The notes under the pieces are model-generated. The model made no database searches and had not been told where the DNA came from. It saw nothing but the letters and a program-made list of their open reading frames with translations. The position numbers were made by a program, and so were the translations under genes. Positions 5,869 through 6,958 of a stretch of DNA of 6,958 bases are shown here, piece after piece (position 1 is the stretch's first letter; the number at the start of each line of letters is the position of its first letter). Source of the stretch: Clostridiales bacterium UBA8153. Its GTDB lineage: Bacteria > Bacillota > Sulfobacillia > UBA8153. The stretch covers positions 1-6,958 of the forward strand of contig DMHJ01000199.1 in assembly GCA_003449495.1 (NCBI GenBank). Direction: 5' to 3'.

Positions 5869-6702
5869 ATGATGATGCTTCTTGCTGCCGCTGCCCCGGC
5901 TCCACCCAAGTGGGGATTTGTGCGTCCCGTTGACCATGCCGTATCCGGGCTGTTCGTCACCCTCATCATGATGTTTCTGTGCTGGATGATGATCAACCGG
6001 GCGCGGGCCGGTCTCCCCATCCCGGCCATCCGCAAGATCGCCGGCTTGGATGCCATTGATGAGGCCGTGGGCCGGGCCACGGAAATGGGTCGTCCCGTGC
6101 ATATCTCGGACTTTGCCGCCGGCCTCGGCATGGTCACCACCTGGGCATTCTGGGCTTACTTGGCTCATACCGCCAAACTATGCGCCCAGTACGACACCAG
6201 GATCATTAACTGCAACCGCGACATCCTGGTGTACTCGGTGAACGAGGAGATCGTCCAGGCCGCCTACTTGGAGGCCGGGCGCCCAGACGCCTTCAACCGC
6301 GACGATATCCGTTTCTACTCCCCCCGCCAGTTCGCTTGGGCTGCGGCCGTATGCGGCATGCTGATGCGGGAGAAGCCCGCTGCCAACATCCTCGTTGGGG
6401 CCTTCTTCGCCGAGTCGCTGATTCTGGCCGAAAGCGGGAACCTCATAGGTGCCATCCAAGTGGCCGGTACCCAGTCGACGGCGCAGCTGCCTTTCTTCAT
6501 GGCTGCCTGCGATTACACCATCATCGGTGAAGAGATGTTTGCCGGAGCGGCCTACCTGTCGCGCGAGCCGGTGCTGGTTGGGACCATCGTGGCCCAGGAT
6601 GTGTTGAAGGTCGCAGTTTTCCTGGTCGTCGTGGTCGGGACTCTCGCCCAGACCTTCCTTCCGGCCGGCAGGAATTTCATAAGCAACTGGCTGAGATTCT
6701 AA
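5869..6702 (+). CDS. A2: paralogue of A1, probable DUF6754 family membrane-anchored protein
   Basis: The 277-residue product has the same length as A1 and, by manual gap-free comparison, is identical at about 225 positions (81%). Residues 3-34, 44-83 and 132-163 are unchanged. Differences gather in the first membrane segment (35-43), the stretch 163-205 and the C-terminal membrane region (18 changes after residue 235). All four Cys of A1 (105, 115, 162, 214) are conserved and Cys38 is extra. Topology is as in A1: helices at about 22-42 and 244-263 with a probably cytoplasmic domain between. The start MMMLL uses the ATG at 5869 behind AAGGGAGGTGA; the next two ATGs would lie even further from it. 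It is followed after 41 bp by B2, reproducing the A-B order. Divergent expression or subunit specialisation is possible but unproven. Confidence 0.85.
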   Translation: MMMLLAAAAPAPPKWGFVRPVDHAVSGLFVTLIMMFLCWMMINRARAGLPIPAIRKIAGLDAIDEAVGRATEMGRPVHISDFAAGLGMVTTWAFWAYLAHTAKLCAQYDTRIINCNRDILVYSVNEEIVQAAYLEAGRPDAFNRDDIRFYSPRQFAWAAAVCGMLMREKPAANILVGAFFAESLILAESGNLIGAIQVAGTQSTAQLPFFMAACDYTIIGEEMFAGAAYLSREPVLVGTIVAQDVLKVAVFLVVVVGTLAQTFLPAGRNFISNWLRF

Positions 6703-6743
6703 GCGGGGCATCGCTCATCTCATGATGGAAGGAGGTGTACGAT

Positions 6744-6958
6744 ATGCGCCGGGAAATTCCGATGGTCATCGCGACCATAGCAGCATTGTATACGTTCGTC
6801 ATCCAGGTGTCACACCACGGATGGCAGACCGGGTGGCTGGCTACCACCGACCTGTGGATGGCGTTCCTGAGTGCGGTGGCGTTTCTGCTAGGGGCACTCA
6901 ACCTCGCTCGCATACACATTACCAACATCCGCCGCAAACGGGAACACTGGCCGTACAG
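6744..6958 (+). CDS. B2: paralogue of B1 (partial, runs off the window)
   Basis: The ATG at 6744 follows GGAGGTG (6731-6737). The frame is open for 71 codons to the window edge and ends within a codon, so this is the N-terminal third of a protein presumably about 212 residues long. The visible part begins MRREIPMV like B1 and is identical at about 51 of 71 positions (72%) without gaps. It holds the first two membrane segments (about 7-22 and 40-55), the QVSHH motif and the basic loop before REHWPY. It shows that the duplication covers at least A and B; C and D copies would be expected just beyond the edge. Confidence 0.85.
   Translation, partial: MRREIPMVIATIAALYTFVIQVSHHGWQTGWLATTDLWMAFLSAVAFLLGALNLARIHITNIRRKREHWPY

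Noticed and set aside
1..6958. Mobile element, attachment site or CRISPR array explaining the duplicated cassette
   Set aside because: No transposase, terminal inverted repeats, integrase, tRNA gene or regularly spaced repeats were seen; the only long repeat is the paralogous A-B gene pair.

Overview
The window is GC-rich (about 60% by eye) and reads as a Bacillota (Firmicutes) chromosome. Almost every gene is preceded by a near-perfect GGAGG(TG) ribosome binding site, GTG starts occur, and two transcription units begin with sequences matching the sporulation/stationary-phase sigma-H promoter consensus. I cannot name a genus. A high-GC clostridial or Moorella/Desulfotomaculum/Limnochordia-like lineage is a guess.

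Layout. Positions 1-290 hold no gene but carry a sigma-H-like promoter (171-195) and 5'-leader hairpins. A four-gene plus-strand operon follows: A1 (291-1124, probable DUF6754-type membrane-anchored protein), B1 (1159-1797, six-helix membrane protein), C (1865-2698, alpha/beta domain flanked by two membrane segments) and D (2741-3385, polytopic membrane protein). The gaps are 34, 67 and 42 bp. The operon ends at a strong hairpin (3405-3436). A convergent minus-strand gene (3565-5568) encodes a complete cytosolic S9-family serine peptidase. After a 300-bp divergent intergenic region with a second sigma-H-like promoter and a structured leader, a second cassette begins: A2 (5869-6702) and B2 (6744 to the window edge, partial).

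How the genes may work together. A, B, C and D are all membrane proteins, have the same strand and spacing, and look from memory like a set of uncharacterised families that recur together in several phyla. The simplest reading is one membrane complex of unknown function. A has its conserved domain probably on the cytoplasmic side, B and D form the membrane core, and C carries an alpha/beta domain. Here the cassette is at least partly duplicated (A about 81% identical, the visible part of B about 72%). Both copies have the same promoter architecture, with identical 14-nt spacing between AGGAnnn and GAAT and almost the same distance to the A start codon. The S9 peptidase sits between them with no visible functional link. 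No RNA gene, CRISPR array, transposase or integration site was recognised.
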